From the NCBI RefSeq assembly GCF_030272615.1, contig NC_081406.1, positions 185,171,770 through 185,235,769 on the forward strand: DNA of 64,000 nucleotides, read 5' to 3'. A model generated the notes under the pieces. That model did not search any database. It had not been told where the DNA came from and saw only the letters and a list, made by a program, of their open reading frames with translations. Position 1 is the first letter of the stretch. Each line of letters starts with the position of its first letter. The DNA is from Cryptomeria japonica. Lineage: Eukaryota > Streptophyta > Pinopsida > Cupressales > Cupressaceae. A program made the translations under genes and the position numbers. This document shows positions 1 to 10,437 of this stretch, in pieces.

Positions 1-651
1 AAAGAGGAAAGCAATGATATTATCACCACTGGTGGATTACAAATTGTGAAGTCAGTTGGATAGACATCCAGAACCTCCATGTCTGAATTCACACCAATAA
101 ATGTGACAAAGGTACTGCTAGATTCAATTAAGAAAATAACAGATTATAATGTACTAACATATAAGGCTATTGATGATACCATACCAATTTTGAAGATGAT
201 AGCTCCAAAGTGTAACATAGACAACAAAGATTCTTTGAACCAATTAGACACATTGTCTAAGTATATAACCGGTAACCTAATAACACTGGACAAAATAAAT
301 GAGGATACATTTAAGGAGAGACTGATAAAGGAAAAAGAAAAATTCTTTGAGGATATAGTTAAGAAGAACAAGGGAGAGATGGACACTCTTTTACCGGAAC
401 TCAGTGAAATTATTTTTGACTTTAAGAAGCTATAAAAGGATACATGCAAAATGGATGTATTAACAAAAGATCTTGACAAAGAAATCAGAAAGACATGGGA
501 TAAGATTAACAATATTGCTGACAATCTAATTGGGACATCAGATTCATTTTTGGAATTAGAAAAGAAAATTGCAAAGCAAGAAGAGAAAATCAGGAAACTG
601 GAAAATGAAAAACAAAGAATAAAGGACAAAGAAAAGTACTTAAAATGCTAA
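1..651 (+). pseudogene. 3'-terminal accessory ORF of a Sirevirus-like copia element
   Basis: One reading frame runs from the window edge to 651 with in-frame stops at 61 and 433, so it is broken. The product is charged and lysine/glutamate-rich. The last 60 residues (from 451) look like a coiled coil, with heptad-like spacing of leucine and isoleucine among Lys/Glu. It shows no gag, RT or integrase motif. It lies just upstream of polypurine tracts and a 3' LTR, where Sireviruses keep an extra env-like ORF. That position, rather than similarity, is the reason for the call. I do not recognise the protein itself. The element's gag and pol would lie left of the window. Confidence 0.45.
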
Positions 652-1066
652 CTTTGTCCAAGATTAGAGTATCTTATTTCTTTAAGAAAAGAAATATCTA
701 AGGCTCTGGTTCCCAAACTAAAGACACCAGATGAGAAAAATGCACATACTCACTAGTATAGTGCAGAGAACCCATGAGGCTATAAAAGGCAGTAAAACAT
801 TCAACAATAACATCAATTCAATTTTGATGGATATTTTTTCAGAGTTTAACCCACCAGTTACAAGAAACCAAGAAGGACTCCACTGACAGTGAATGACAAC
901 CTTTGTCATTGATGTCAAAGGGGGAGTAGAGGCTATGAGAAAAATGATCAGCAAATGGCTCATCAGCTCAGGGGGAGCTCATTTTTTTTTTGGTAAGACA
1001 ATTCTGGCAGACTCATTTTTGGATGACACTTTTTGGATTTTTCTCATGAGTGTTGCCATCAATACC
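652..1066 (+). other. 3' untranslated region of the Sirevirus-like element
   Basis: This non-coding stretch between the accessory ORF and the 3' LTR holds several purine runs that resemble polypurine tracts: 917-926, an AGGGGGAG run near 969-977, and the final one at 1067. Multiple polypurine tracts before the 3' LTR are a known Sirevirus trait. No gene is seen here. Confidence 0.5.
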
Positions 1067-1078
1067 AAAGGGGGAGAT
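1067..1078 (+). other. Polypurine tract
   Basis: AAAGGGGGAGAT sits immediately before the TGTTGG start of the LTR at 1079. This is the normal plus-strand primer position for an LTR element in plus orientation. Confidence 0.8.
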
Positions 1079-1867
1079 TGTTGGCAAATGCACACTCCAA
1101 TGAGAAATTGTAAGTGATTGAAGGTTTTTTCATTGATGGCAATCCTACAATCATATGATACCGGCAAGACAATATACCAGCATCAACAATGATAGACTCT
1201 ACACTGGCACACATGACACCAACAAACAAAGGAAGGACACTGGCACCCTGGCCGACATGAATTTTGTTTATAATATATTTTGTAATTAATTGTAAAATCA
1301 TTGTAAGCTGACATGGCAAGTTGTAATATGACTCATATATGTATGAGATCATTGTAGAACATTTAGTAAGAAAATGATAGGCGAAATTATGCAGACCTAA
1401 TATGCAAATTTTAGGTTAAGGGTTTATGTATGCAATAGAGCTAAAACTGACATTGGATCTGGCATAGCAGATGCTATTTTAAAGCAGTACAAGACATTGG
1501 ATTTGTATAACCCATTTTGTAAGTCAATGTGACTTCTTATTTTGTAGTTGAGCGATGAGCTCTAGGCACTTGGCCTTCCTGCATGTGCAGGACCCTATTG
1601 TAAGAGTAATATTCTCTTATTGGCCAGTAAGTGAATATTGTGGGTCACAAATCCCATTGAGGTTTTTCCCACACCAGGTTTCCTCATTAAACTACTATGT
1701 TATGGTGTGCTTTTCATGTGGTTTTTGTTATCTTTGTTTACTGCATTATTTTTGGTTTACCAGTATACTGTATTGATATGCTTTACATGTTTTAAATCAA
1801 GTAAACTCTTCGATCGGTTAGATAATGATTCACCCCCCCCCTCTCAGTATCTTTGGGAATCCTAACA
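1079..1867 (+). repeat. 3' LTR of Sirevirus-like copia element
   Basis: It starts TGTTGG directly after the polypurine tract and ends CCTAACA, giving the TG...CA termini of an LTR of about 790 bp. Near its end it carries the C-run motif (about 1829-1847) that recurs near the end of the other copia LTRs in this window. Only the 3' copy is in the window, so the right boundary comes from the CA terminus and from the abrupt start of gypsy gag at 1876. Confidence 0.75.
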
Positions 1868-1875
1868 ACAACAAC

Positions 1876-2508
1876 ATGGTGACCAATGCAAAGTTGGGTA
1901 GGAAAGTGGATGATCAGGAGGAGGAGAATGGACTCCTGAAAAAGAAATTGATTAAATTGGAGAGCAAGCTTGGTGCAATAGAAACCAAGGCTGATGAAGT
2001 GCTAGTAAAGGTGGAAGGAGCAGAAGGGAAGGGTAAAGAAGTGTTAGAGATAGACAAGAAACCTAAACCTAATCCTATGCTAGAATGGATAGAGGGTATG
2101 GAGAACCACTTTGAATGTGAAGGCATAACTAAAGCCTAGAGAGTCTCAAGGTTGCTAGGTACCTAAATGGTCTATGGTGGAACATCCAAGAAAAAATCAG
2201 TCTAATGAGCCCAAAAATAGTCCAAAAAACCTTTCAACTTGCCCTTAAGGTGCAGGAGAAACTGAAAAGAAGACATGACTCAAGCAACAATAGGGGAAGA
2301 GGGAGAGGAAAAGACAATAGAGGCCATAGAGGAGGCTTTGATGGAAGAAGTTTTGAACAAAGACCACAAGGAGAGTCTAAACTCACTGAGTAGCAAGATA
2401 GTGGCAGTAGTAGAGGAGGATTCAATAGAGGAAGGGGATCAAAAAATGGTTCCAGAGGAAGATCTAGTGGACAAGGTAGAGGTTCCTCATACTTTGCAAT
2501 AATGAAGT
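1876..2508 (+). pseudogene. Chromovirus gag remnant
   Basis: An ATG at 1876 opens a frame to 2139 with a Lys/Glu-rich coiled-coil-like stretch and then a segment resembling the start of the gypsy capsid domain (P-M-L-E-W-I-E-G-M-E-N-H-F). The frame breaks at 2137. Later fragments in other frames encode an Arg/Gly-rich tail (2260-2500) that normally precedes the zinc knuckle. The capsid core is mostly deleted, since far too few bases separate the two parts for a full capsid domain. The Arg/Gly tail suggests nucleic-acid binding. Confidence 0.6.
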
Positions 2509-3146
2509 GTTACCATTGTAACCAACTTGGTCATTCAGCATATAGGTGTCCAGAGAAGGGATCATCATCACATGGTGGTGAAAGAAGAGTGAGTTATCTC
2601 CAAGAAGAGTCTTCAAGCAGCAAGACTTCAGAGGTTGCCTTAGAGTCAAAAGTGAGTGACAACTTGATGATAAGGAGAACTTTGATCAAAGAACCGGTCA
2701 GAGAAGAGCCTAGCCAAAGAAGGTCCTTATATAGGATCAAATGCAAGATTATGGACAAAGTGTGCAAAGTGATTATTGATTCAGGGTCTACAGACAACAT
2801 TGTGTCAGAAGAGGCAGTGAGAAATCTCAAATTGAAAAGGATACCTCACAACAATCCTTATAGAGTCACTTGGTTGAAAAAAGGTCAACATTTTCTTGTT
2901 AATGAGCAAGCAAGGGTGGACTTTACCATTGGAAGGTATAAGGATAAGGTGTTATGTGATGTCTTACCCATGGATGCATGCCATCTTATTTTAGGAAGAC
3001 CATGGAAATTTGATAGACAAGTTATCCATGATGGAGCCAAGAATGCATACTCATTCAAGAAAGATGGAGTCACATTCAAGATTCAGTCTATCCTTGAGGA
3101 AGGTGAAAAAAGGGTAGCAGGTCCTAATGTTCTTTTGGTGAGTTAA
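2502..3146 (+). pseudogene. Chromovirus zinc knuckle and aspartic protease segment
   Basis: A 214-codon open frame. A CCHC zinc knuckle of the CX2CX4HX4C type (2508-2549) starts it, followed by a Ser/Glu-rich linker. The retropepsin active site D-S-G lies at 2778-2786 in the usual I-I-D-S-G-S-T setting, and the later flap/second motif I-L-G-R-P-W is present near 2980-3000. Both hallmarks of a gypsy protease are intact. The protease would cleave the gag-pol polyprotein. The frame ends at 3144, before RT, so the polyprotein is broken. Confidence 0.75.
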
Positions 3147-3251
3147 AAATAGTTCTTAAAGACACTTGAGGAAGGTGAAGGTATATGGTTTGTACTTGTG
3201 ATGAAGCCCAAAGAAGAAGACAAGAAAGAGTAGCAAGATTTTCGATTAGAG

Positions 3252-4124
3252 GTGCAGTATTTGTTGAAGAAATTCAAAGGCATAGAAAGTGAAGGACAAC
3301 CAACCACCTTACCTACTAAAAGCACCATAAGTCATCAAATAGACTTCATTCCCAGAGCATCCTTGCCTAATAAGGCAGCCTACAAAATGACTCCTCAACA
3401 AAATGTTGAAATTGCCAAGCAAATCCAAGAGCTCATAGACCAAGGCCTAATTAGGAAAAGTATTAGCCCTTGTGCTATCCCTACCATGTTGGCACCAAAA
3501 AAAGGTGGTACTTGGAGATTGTGTACTGATTCTAGAGCCATAAATAGGATCACCATCAGATATAGGTTCCCTATTCATAGAATAGAAGACCTAATGGATT
3601 TTTTAGGGGAAGCCAAGTACTTTACCAAGATTGACCTTAAGAGTGGCTATCATCAAATTAGGATTAAGGAGGGTGATGAATGGAAAACTGCATTCAAGAC
3701 TATTGAGGGTCTTTATGAGTGGCCTATAATTCCATTTGTCTTATCCAATGCTCCAAGAACCTTCATGAGACTCATGAATGAAGTGATTAAGGACTTCATA
3801 GGTAAATTTGTGGTAGTGTATCTTGATGATATTCTTAGTTTTTGTAAAGATAGGGAAGATCACATTAATCATTTGCAAGATGTACTACAAAGATTGTATG
3901 ATGAAAAGCTAACCATGAATTTGGATAAGTGTGAGTTTGTCAAGTAGGAGTTGGTTTACCTTGGGTTTGTGTTGTCTCAGAAAAACCTTAAGATGGATCC
4001 AAGAAAGGTTGAAGCCATTGTAAATTGGCCTACTCCTAAGACAACAACATAGGTGAGAAGCTTCCATGGACTAGCCTAGTACTACAGGAAGTTCATTAGG
4101 AAGTTCAGTGCTATATTTGCACCC
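3252..4124 (+). pseudogene. Chromovirus reverse transcriptase remnant
   Basis: An open frame from 3252 to 3947 has the RT fingers/palm signature (W-R-L-C-T-D-S-R-A-I-N), the K-I-D-L-K-S-G-Y-H-Q-I-R motif, and the catalytic Y-L-D-D at 3819-3830. After a stop at 3945 the same frame continues through the thumb region (Y-L-G-F-V-L-S) with two further stops. RT copies genomic RNA into DNA. The metal-binding aspartates remain, so loss of function here is by stops, not by active-site change. Confidence 0.8.
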
Positions 4125-4640
4125 ATGTTAGACACTATTAGAGGTGGAGTAAAGGAAAAGTTTAGGTGGGGTGAAGAAGAAAACAAAGGTTTTGAAACCT
4201 TAAAGGAGAAGATAGCTACCCAACCGGTACTAGTGTTTCCTAGTTTTGAGAAACTTTTCATTGTAGAATATGATGCAAGCAATGTTGCAGTAGGTGTTGT
4301 CCTAAGCCAAGAAGAAAGAATAGTAGCTTTCCTTAGTGAGAAGCTCAATGATACCAAGAAGAAATACTCTTCATATGATCTTGAGTTTTATGCTTTAGTG
4401 CAGGCATTGAGGAAGTGGAGACACTATCTCCTTCCTAAAGAATTTGTGGTCTATACAGAAAACCAAGCATTGAGTTTCCTAAACTCACAAGATAAACTCA
4501 TTAGTAAACACATGAAATGGGTGGAGTATATGCAGGCCTATACATTCACCATTAAGAACAAGAAAGGGTAGTTAAACCAGGTAGCTGATGCATTAAGTAG
4601 AAGACTTTTGACAATCCAAGAAATCCAATTGAGAAGCATA
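4125..4640 (+). pseudogene. Chromovirus RNase H remnant
   Basis: An open frame from 4125 to 4571 matches the gypsy RT-connection and RNase H: a V-E-Y-D-A-S-N start with the first catalytic Asp, then K-K-Y-S-S-Y-D-L-E-F-Y-A-L-V with the catalytic Glu, and a later Y-T-E-N-Q-A-L. A stop at 4569 is followed in frame by V-A-D-A-L-S-R-R, the usual end of the domain. The position where families have Y-T-D-H/N reads Y-T-E-N, so one catalytic Asp appears replaced by Glu. Confidence 0.75.
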
Positions 4641-4819
4641 GGTGTGGATAGTTTTAGAGACTTGTACCCGAAGGATGAAGACTTCTCAAGAGCCTACAAT
4701 GTATTTAAGGAGTAATAAAATCATTTCCATAGTGAGTATTCTGATTTCACTCTGCAAGATGGACTATTGTTCAAAGGTGTGCAGCTTTGTGTGCCTAGAG
4801 GCTCAATGAGAGAAAACCT

Positions 4820-5590
4820 TATTCAGAGAAGCATAATGGCAGCCTTAGTGGACATTTTGGAGTCAATAAGACTCAAGAGTTTGTTCAAAGATACTATTAT
4901 TGGCCAAAGATGAATCAAGATGTGAAGAAATATGTGGAGACTTGCATAGTTTACCAAAAAGACAAGGGTACTTCAACAAATGCCAGTTTATACCAACCTC
5001 TTCCCATACCAAATAGACCTTGGGAAGGCATTAGCATGGACTTTTTAGTAGGCTTGCCAAGGAAAAAATAGGGATATGACAACATTTATGTGATTGTGGA
5101 CAAATTTAGCAAAATGGCTCACTTTGTGCCTTTCAAGACTACTCATGATGAATGCCAAATTTCTCAATTTATCTTCAAAGAGGTAGTGAGGATACATGGT
5201 TTACCCATGAGTATTGTTTCAGATAGGGACCCAAAGTTTATGAGTCAGTTTTGGAAGAAACTATGGCAGAAGCTTGGCACCAACCTATCTTTTGGATCAA
5301 CCTACCATCCTAAAACAGATGGGCTGACCAAAGTGGTGAATAGTAGCTTGGGAAACTTGTTAAGGTGCCTTACTAAGGAATATGGACAAACATGGGATCA
5401 AGTACTCTCACAAGGTGAATATTCATACAATGACACCATAAATAGGACTACCGGCAAGAGCCCTTTTGAAGTGATCTATGGGGTGAACCAAAGAGGAATT
5501 TTGGAGTTGAGAGACTTAGGAAGTGCAGCAACAAGAAGTGAATATGTAGAGGACTTTTCTCAATCAATGAAGGAAGTCCATTATTAATTT
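4820..5590 (+). pseudogene. Chromovirus integrase remnant
   Basis: The zinc-binding part is spread over two frames (4820-4990), and the second Cys of its C-x-x-C pair reads Tyr. The core starts with the first catalytic Asp in S-M-D-F-L-V (about 5032-5049). The longest open part is 5090-5587. The second Asp is present in V-S-D-R-D-P-K-F. The third catalytic residue, normally Glu in T-E-V-V-N, is Lys (AAA at 5330-5332). The enzyme would insert the cDNA into chromatin, and without the Glu it should be inactive. Confidence 0.75.
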
Positions 5591-6070
5591 AGACAAGCAT
5601 TAATGGAGAACACAAACAAGCTCAAGAAAAAAGTTGATGAAAAGAGGAAGAACCTCTAATTTCAAGTAGGAGATCTTGTCATGGTACACTTGAATAAAGA
5701 AAGGCTACAACAAGGAGTGCCAAACAAGTTAAAATTGAGGAGGATAGGTCCATGTGCCATTCTAGCCAAGTATGGAGAAAATGCCTCCAAGGTGGATCTA
5801 TCTAATGACATAGGCTTGTCACTGATTTTCAATATAGCAGACTTAGTTGCATATAAGGGACTAGTTCAAGGTTCAGATTGCCATCCCTCAGAGGTTTCAG
5901 TTGATGTGAACAACCTTCAGTTACCATCCAAACCAAATCCAAAGGTCGTGAAGGTGTTGAGTTCAAGGATTGCCAAGAAGACAAGACATCAAGTCTATTG
6001 GGAGTACCTCATCAAATGGTGGGGTAGAGATGATACTAAAGATACATTGGTGATGGAGACATATTTTTAG
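5591..6070 (+). pseudogene. Integrase C-terminus and chromodomain remnant
   Basis: After the core, the G-D-L-V-M-V beta-strand motif (about 5670-5685) and the following G-P-C-A-I-L segment are the integrase C-terminal barrel seen in gypsy elements. From about 5947 the sequence R-H-Q-V-Y-W-E-Y-L-I-K-W-W-G-R is a chromodomain core, the part that reads histone marks and steers integration to heterochromatin. The expected W-E after the D-D-T-K-D-T segment is changed, and a stop at 6068 truncates it. The 5681-6070 part is one open frame. Confidence 0.75.
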
Positions 6071-6125
6071 AAGCTTGGAATTGATCAGAATCTGATTCCC
6101 AAGGAGGTGACATAATCTTCTTTTG

Positions 6126-6138
6126 TTTGGGAGAATGG
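6126..6138 (+). other. Polypurine tract of the chromovirus
   Basis: A purine-rich TTTGGGAGAATGG lies directly before the TGCAGG start of the presumed 3' LTR. This position and G-rich composition are typical of chromovirus polypurine tracts. Confidence 0.65.
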
Positions 6139-6480
6139 TGCAGGAACACCTAGGACTTAGGCAACTTAACTTTCAAAATTTTGGCTTGTACTAACCATAG
6201 CTAATTCAGTGGTGAATAAGGACTCTAGGAGGGTCCAAGAGTGAGTATTTTATGTCAATTTAGCCCTAGGTTGAGTTCAATTTATTTAGGTTTGCATTTT
6301 TGTGTAAATAGTGAGTTTGAGTAGGTATTTGGCCTTTTGTTGGTCAAAAGTATCAATAATTGGTAAAACCATTAGAGAGTGTTAAATAGGTCTTATAAAT
6401 GTTATAAAAGTCATTTATGATGATTTTTAATAGGTATTATAAGTTGGAGAGACCAAAAAGTGCAAAAGTACAAAGTTGCA

Positions 6481-6524
6481 AAAAGTTGTCATGATAACTT
6501 TTGAAAGTTGTCATGACAACTTTT
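6481..6524 (+). repeat. Tandem pair of 20-bp palindromes in the chromovirus U3
   Basis: The second copy, at 6504-6523, is a perfect 20-base palindrome centred on TCATGA. The first copy (6481-6502) is the same palindrome with one base changed. They lie about 75-115 bp upstream of the TATA box, the usual place of LTR enhancer elements. Confidence 0.75.
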
Positions 6525-6595
6525 GTCCTGAAATTGGATAGCGGTGGAGTTAGGGAATTCCCAACACCATGGAAGGACTCCACATGTTGTAAATC

Positions 6596-6603
6596 TATAT
6601 AAA
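6596..6603 (+). promoter_or_regulatory. TATA box of chromovirus LTR
   Basis: TATATAAA followed by a pyrimidine-rich CCCTCTCTTTC, a good plant core promoter in the middle of the LTR. Transcription would start about 30 bp downstream. Confidence 0.6.
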
Positions 6604-6970
6604 CCCTCTCTTTCATTTTTACTAATGTTGATGAAGTGTGTTTTGTAAGTCTAACAACTGGAACTACTCATTTTCAGTCTTGTGGACAACATTTTGGCTT
6701 GTTTTACTAAATTTTGCAATAGAATATGGATTGAATCCATTGATCCAAGAATGGATTGAGTTATTCTTGTGTGTTTTTGTACTGTTGGCTCATTTTAGAG
6801 ATTTGTAGATACTATACATAGGTTTTTTCTTGTTCAAGTTTGTAAACAACCAGTTTTGGCTTGTAATTAGAAATTATCTTGTAAATATGGTTGCCCCATA
6901 AGCTCCACACATGCTGCCATCACAAATTGTTGGAACATGATGGGAAACCATCTGTATAGTGTACATATAT

Positions 6971-7767
6971 AGGTTCAATTTCTGGAGAGGATATTTGATG
7001 TGATTGTCACCTTATTCTAGGCGAGTCCAAGAGCAACCTAGTTAGAGGAAATAAGGTGAAAATGGAGTGTTTAGTGCAGGGGTGTGTGCCAAATCACCAT
7101 TTCATATTTTGGAGGGTTTCATGGAGTTGGGGAATACTTTTCCATGCAAGCAAAATATTTGACAAAGCCTTTTGATAGCAAAACCCCAATTTGTTCATTC
7201 ACTGACAGTTAAAGGCCTTGTAAACCCTTCAAAAACCTCATTTTGGGGTTCATACATTGTACAGTGAAACCTGGGGCCAAAACCAAAAAAATCCTTGAGG
7301 GATAGGTGTATCTTTGAAGAAAATGAAAACTTATTTGGGGGTCCTTTGAATCATTTTCACCCAAGCCTTAGAAAACCGGATTTGGAGGCCTAATTAGGCC
7401 TAATTCCTTGTAGCCCTTTTCTAGGCAAGAATTTGAGATTGGTAAGAAACCTATTGACTGCAAGACAATAATGGACTTCAAATTCATCCAAAAAAATTTA
7501 TTAGACACCTCTACAACATCTCACAATTATAGGAGGTCATTTTGACAACTTGAAGCCAAGAAGCCATAATTGAGTACCTAAGAAGCATAGTGAATTGGTA
7601 GGGTTCCTAGTCAAGACACTTGAAGAAAACACCTTAGAAAGAAAAATAATCAAGCCCTAGAAGAGATTGAGAAGTACTTGAAGGTCTAGAGAGAAACTAG
7701 GCCTGGTGATTTGGTGCAATTTAGCAACACTAGCTAGGTGAAGTGTTGAGTAAACTAGATAAACCCC
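6971..7767 (+). other. Unassigned DNA between the chromovirus and the Tat-like remnant
   Basis: I see no domain, long ORF or repeat here. It probably holds decayed 5' sequence of the Tat-like element whose RT begins near 7768, since the region immediately before the RT is rich in stops. Confidence 0.4.
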
Positions 7768-8283
7768 ATTAGCAAGCCCGCTAGGAGCATCAAAATTTGT
7801 ACAGAATTCAGAGGCCTTAACAAAGAATTCCCAAAGGATGATTTTCCTTTGACAAAAATAGGCATGATCATGTATCTCATAGAAGGACATGAAATTCTCT
7901 CCCTAATGGACAAATTCTCAGGGTATAATCAAATCAAAATTGCAAAATAATATCAACACAAGACCACATTTACAACTCCTTGGGGTACCTTTTTCTATCA
8001 ATTCATGCCTTTTGGTCTCAAGAACATAGGAGAAATGTATTAGAGAGAAATGAAAACTATATTTCATGATCTTCTACACAACATCATGGAATATTATGTG
8101 GATGATCTCCTAGGTAAGTCTAAAAACAAAGATGAGCACATTCGAGTCTGAAGTAAGATCTTTGAGAGAATTAAGAAATACAAGTTGTGCCTCAATCCTA
8201 AGAAATGTATCTTTGGCGTTACATTAGGAAAAATCCTAGGATTTATAGTCTCTTCTAGAGGCATAGAAGTGAACCCTGTCCCT
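7768..8283 (+). pseudogene. Tat-like reverse transcriptase remnant
   Basis: Reading the frame through several stops gives C-T-E-F-R, D-D-F-P-L, M-D-K-F-S-G-Y-N-Q-I (about 7908), F-T-T-P-W-G-T-F, F-M-P-F-G-L-K-N, and the catalytic Y-V-D-D at 8095-8106, followed by the L-N-P-K-K-C-I-F-G-V connection. These are the ordered motifs of gypsy RT. Stops at about 7948 and 8041, among others, break it. The 3' end jumps straight into integrase, so RNase H has been deleted. Confidence 0.8.
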
Positions 8284-8310
8284 TCTCCTAGTGGGGCCTC
8301 AATCTCATAA

Positions 8311-9170
8311 GGAAAATCCACCCTGCCTCATCCAATGGTAATAAATTCATAAAAACTGCTACAAAATACTTCACCAAGTGGGTAGAAGCCATACCACTTA
8401 CTTTTACCATTTGTAAACAAATTTCCAAGTTTATCCTAAACTACCTCATCTACCACTATGGAATTCCTAAGGTAATCATAACAAATAATAGCAGACCTTT
8501 AAAAATCAAGATGTTAAGGAATTATGCCAGATTTTCTTCCTTAAAATAAAGTTTTCCATCCAACACCTCTTTTTCACCCCATATTACCCACAAGGTAATG
8601 GTCAAGCTGAGGCTTCAAATAAAACCCTTATTAAAATCATAAAGAAAATAATCAATGAAGTTGGTCGTGATTGGTACTTGCAACTCCATCTCGCTCTTTG
8701 GGCCTCCTACACAAGCATTCACACTCCCAAAGGAGCTACCCCATAATCTCTAGTCTTCGGTTCCGAACCCGTCCTCGCCTTGAGATCAAGATACCTTCAC
8801 TATAAGTATCGTTGCAAAACATTCTACCTAATGACGAATATAGAGTGACCAGATTGCAAGAGCTAGAATTGTTGGACGAAAAGTGTCTAAATGCCTTTAA
8901 TCATGTTTGAGTATATCAGAACCGCCTATGGTTAAGTTACAAAAAGAAAGTCAAAACCTATGAATTTGACATTAGTAACCTAGTACTTATAGAAAATCAG
9001 AAGAATCTCCAAGATTGAGAAAAGAAAGGCAAGTTTAAGCCTAATTGGCTTGGACCTTATGTGATCACTACAAAGTATGGATTGGGAGCCTATCAGTTGG
9101 ATACCCCTTAAGAAGATCATCTTGATGATCCCATGAACATTATGCATCTAAAGAAATTATATGCCTAGTC
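8311..9170 (+). pseudogene. Tat-like integrase remnant
   Basis: It starts in the middle of the integrase core (S-S-N-G-N-K-F-I...Y-F-T-K-W-V-E-A). The HHCC zinc domain and first catalytic Asp are lost in the deletion. The second Asp position (usually T-D-N-G) reads T-N-N-S. The Glu-bearing P-Q-G-N-G-Q-A-E-A-S-N-K is intact near 8590-8625. The later W-A-S-Y-T-S and L-V-F-G-S motifs are Tat-type. Stops are frequent after 8740. Confidence 0.75.
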
Positions 9171-9885
9171 ATCACAGGTTACCAGTATTAAAAACTCAAA
9201 AAAGAACCAAAAAAATCAATTCATCCATCAGTGAAAACCACTTTGCGGTGCTATGGGAAAGTACCTTGGTGAAAACCTAGTTTCGGGCATCAAGGTAAAT
9301 AAGCTATATCCATCATCTTGCAGGACACAATTTCTTTTCAGGATTGAAACTTAAGGATATTTCTAGTCCATTGGTCTCACAGTTTTTGCGAGCAAATTAT
9401 GCTTTTTGGAATGGCATACTCTGTTTCTCCCACCCAACCCCCTAGTATCCATATTTTGCAATGTAAGCCATTAATTGGATGCCTATCTCTGTCATCATAT
9501 GCCCAACCTCCATATTTCATTTGTAATGTTGGGAATGAATTCGCCACCAATCCATCATCTTCCTGTCGAGTTCTACATCCATAATTTTTTTTTCATATGA
9601 TGGGTTTACTCCATAATATGAGCATTTTTGCATGATATTCCCATTTTGATCACTTATCCCACTCCCCTCATGCTTCATCTCATTCCCCTTCATGAGATGA
9701 TGAGATTTTGTCCAAACTATGACTAAGGAATGTCCCATCATACTAAACTTTCTTTCCCATCACACTAAGCTTTCCCCTACTTTCTAAGAGTATTCCATCA
9801 AACTAAGAATCTTCTTGGCTTGCTCCATCCACATGAGCATAATCAAATCCTAGAAGTCAATTCTTACATCTACATTCATGTGTGC
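9171..9885 (+). other. Non-coding flank left of E1
   Basis: No domain or convincing ORF. Composition resembles the long 3' region of Tat-like elements. The last five bases (9886-9890) are E1's left target duplication. Confidence 0.4.
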
Positions 9886-9890
9886 ATATC
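9886..9890. repeat. Left target-site duplication of E1
   Basis: ATATC, repeated exactly at 18141-18145 next to the other end of the element. Confidence 0.9.
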
Positions 9891-10169
9891 TGTAGCGTCG
9901 TAAATTGTACGCACTTGCTAGGGTGGTACAATTTCACACCTAGTTTAGCACCCGCCTTGGCGCATTTTGCATTTTGCATTGCATTTCCCCTTTAGCACTT
10001 AATTAGTCAAATTAATTAGGTCTAAGGTTCTATTTCATCATCTCCCACATCATAAAGTTGGGCCCTTTCATTAAAGTGTGCCCCTTTCATTTTATTCTTC
10101 CAATACATCATTTAATCAAAAACCCTAATTAGGTCCTATTTTGAACTTGGGGGCTTGATTTCGGGGGTC

Positions 10170-10335
10170 AAAACATCTCGAAATCAGCTGTAACTTTGGG
10201 ATTCTCTCTAAAATCATCATATCCGATAGCCCTGAAAATTTGGTGAAAAGTTGTCGAGACCATGGCGCCCGGAGAGGACCATGGCACCCGGAGTGCACAT
10301 GGTCCCGGACATTTTTCTCAAAATTTTAGGAGCGT
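10170..10335 (+). repeat. Hairpin-containing module shared with E2 leader
   Basis: The module reads from CAGCTGTAACTTTGG to a GGACATTTTT...GGAGC end. At 10276-10305 the arms GGACCATG and CATGGTCC are perfect complements, and inner GCAC/GTGC extends the stem. A homologous module occurs twice in E2's leader (38622-38775 and 39285-39405) and again in E1's 3' LTR (16727-16892). Confidence 0.7.
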
Positions 10336-10429
10336 GATCCAATCATAAAATAAAGCTTAACCCCAAGAAATTGGCGGGATATTCAATCTCTAGGTCGGCC
10401 AAAAGTTGAAATTAAGACCTAGGGTTTCA

Positions 10430-10437
10430 TATATAAG
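10430..10437 (+). promoter_or_regulatory. TATA box of E1 5' LTR
   Basis: A CATATATAAG context followed by a pyrimidine-rich stretch. It is conserved in the 3' LTR at 16986-16993. Confidence 0.6.

Larger units (their letters stand above)
1876..6970 (+). mobile_element. Decayed Ty3/gypsy chromovirus, 5'-truncated in this window
   Basis: Domain order is gag with zinc knuckle, protease, RT, RNase H, integrase, chromodomain, polypurine tract and 3' LTR. This is the gypsy order, and the chromodomain places it among chromoviruses. The frame shifts several times and there are many stops. The 5' LTR and primer site are not seen: the Sirevirus LTR abuts the gag start, so the 5' part is either displaced to the left or lost. 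The right end is approximate because no second LTR is available for comparison. Confidence 0.8.
6139..6970 (+). repeat. 3' LTR of the chromovirus (right end approximate)
   Basis: It begins TGCAGGAACACC right after the polypurine tract. It holds a clear TATA box at 6596-6603 in the expected internal position and a pair of near-identical palindromes at 6481-6524 in the U3 part. The end cannot be fixed because the 5' LTR is not in the window; about 6970 is a guess from the change in composition. Confidence 0.6.

Noticed and set aside
1555-1865. Two overlapping open frames in the Sirevirus LTR
   Set aside because: They run through the TATA/U5 part of the LTR and the C-run and have no coding features.
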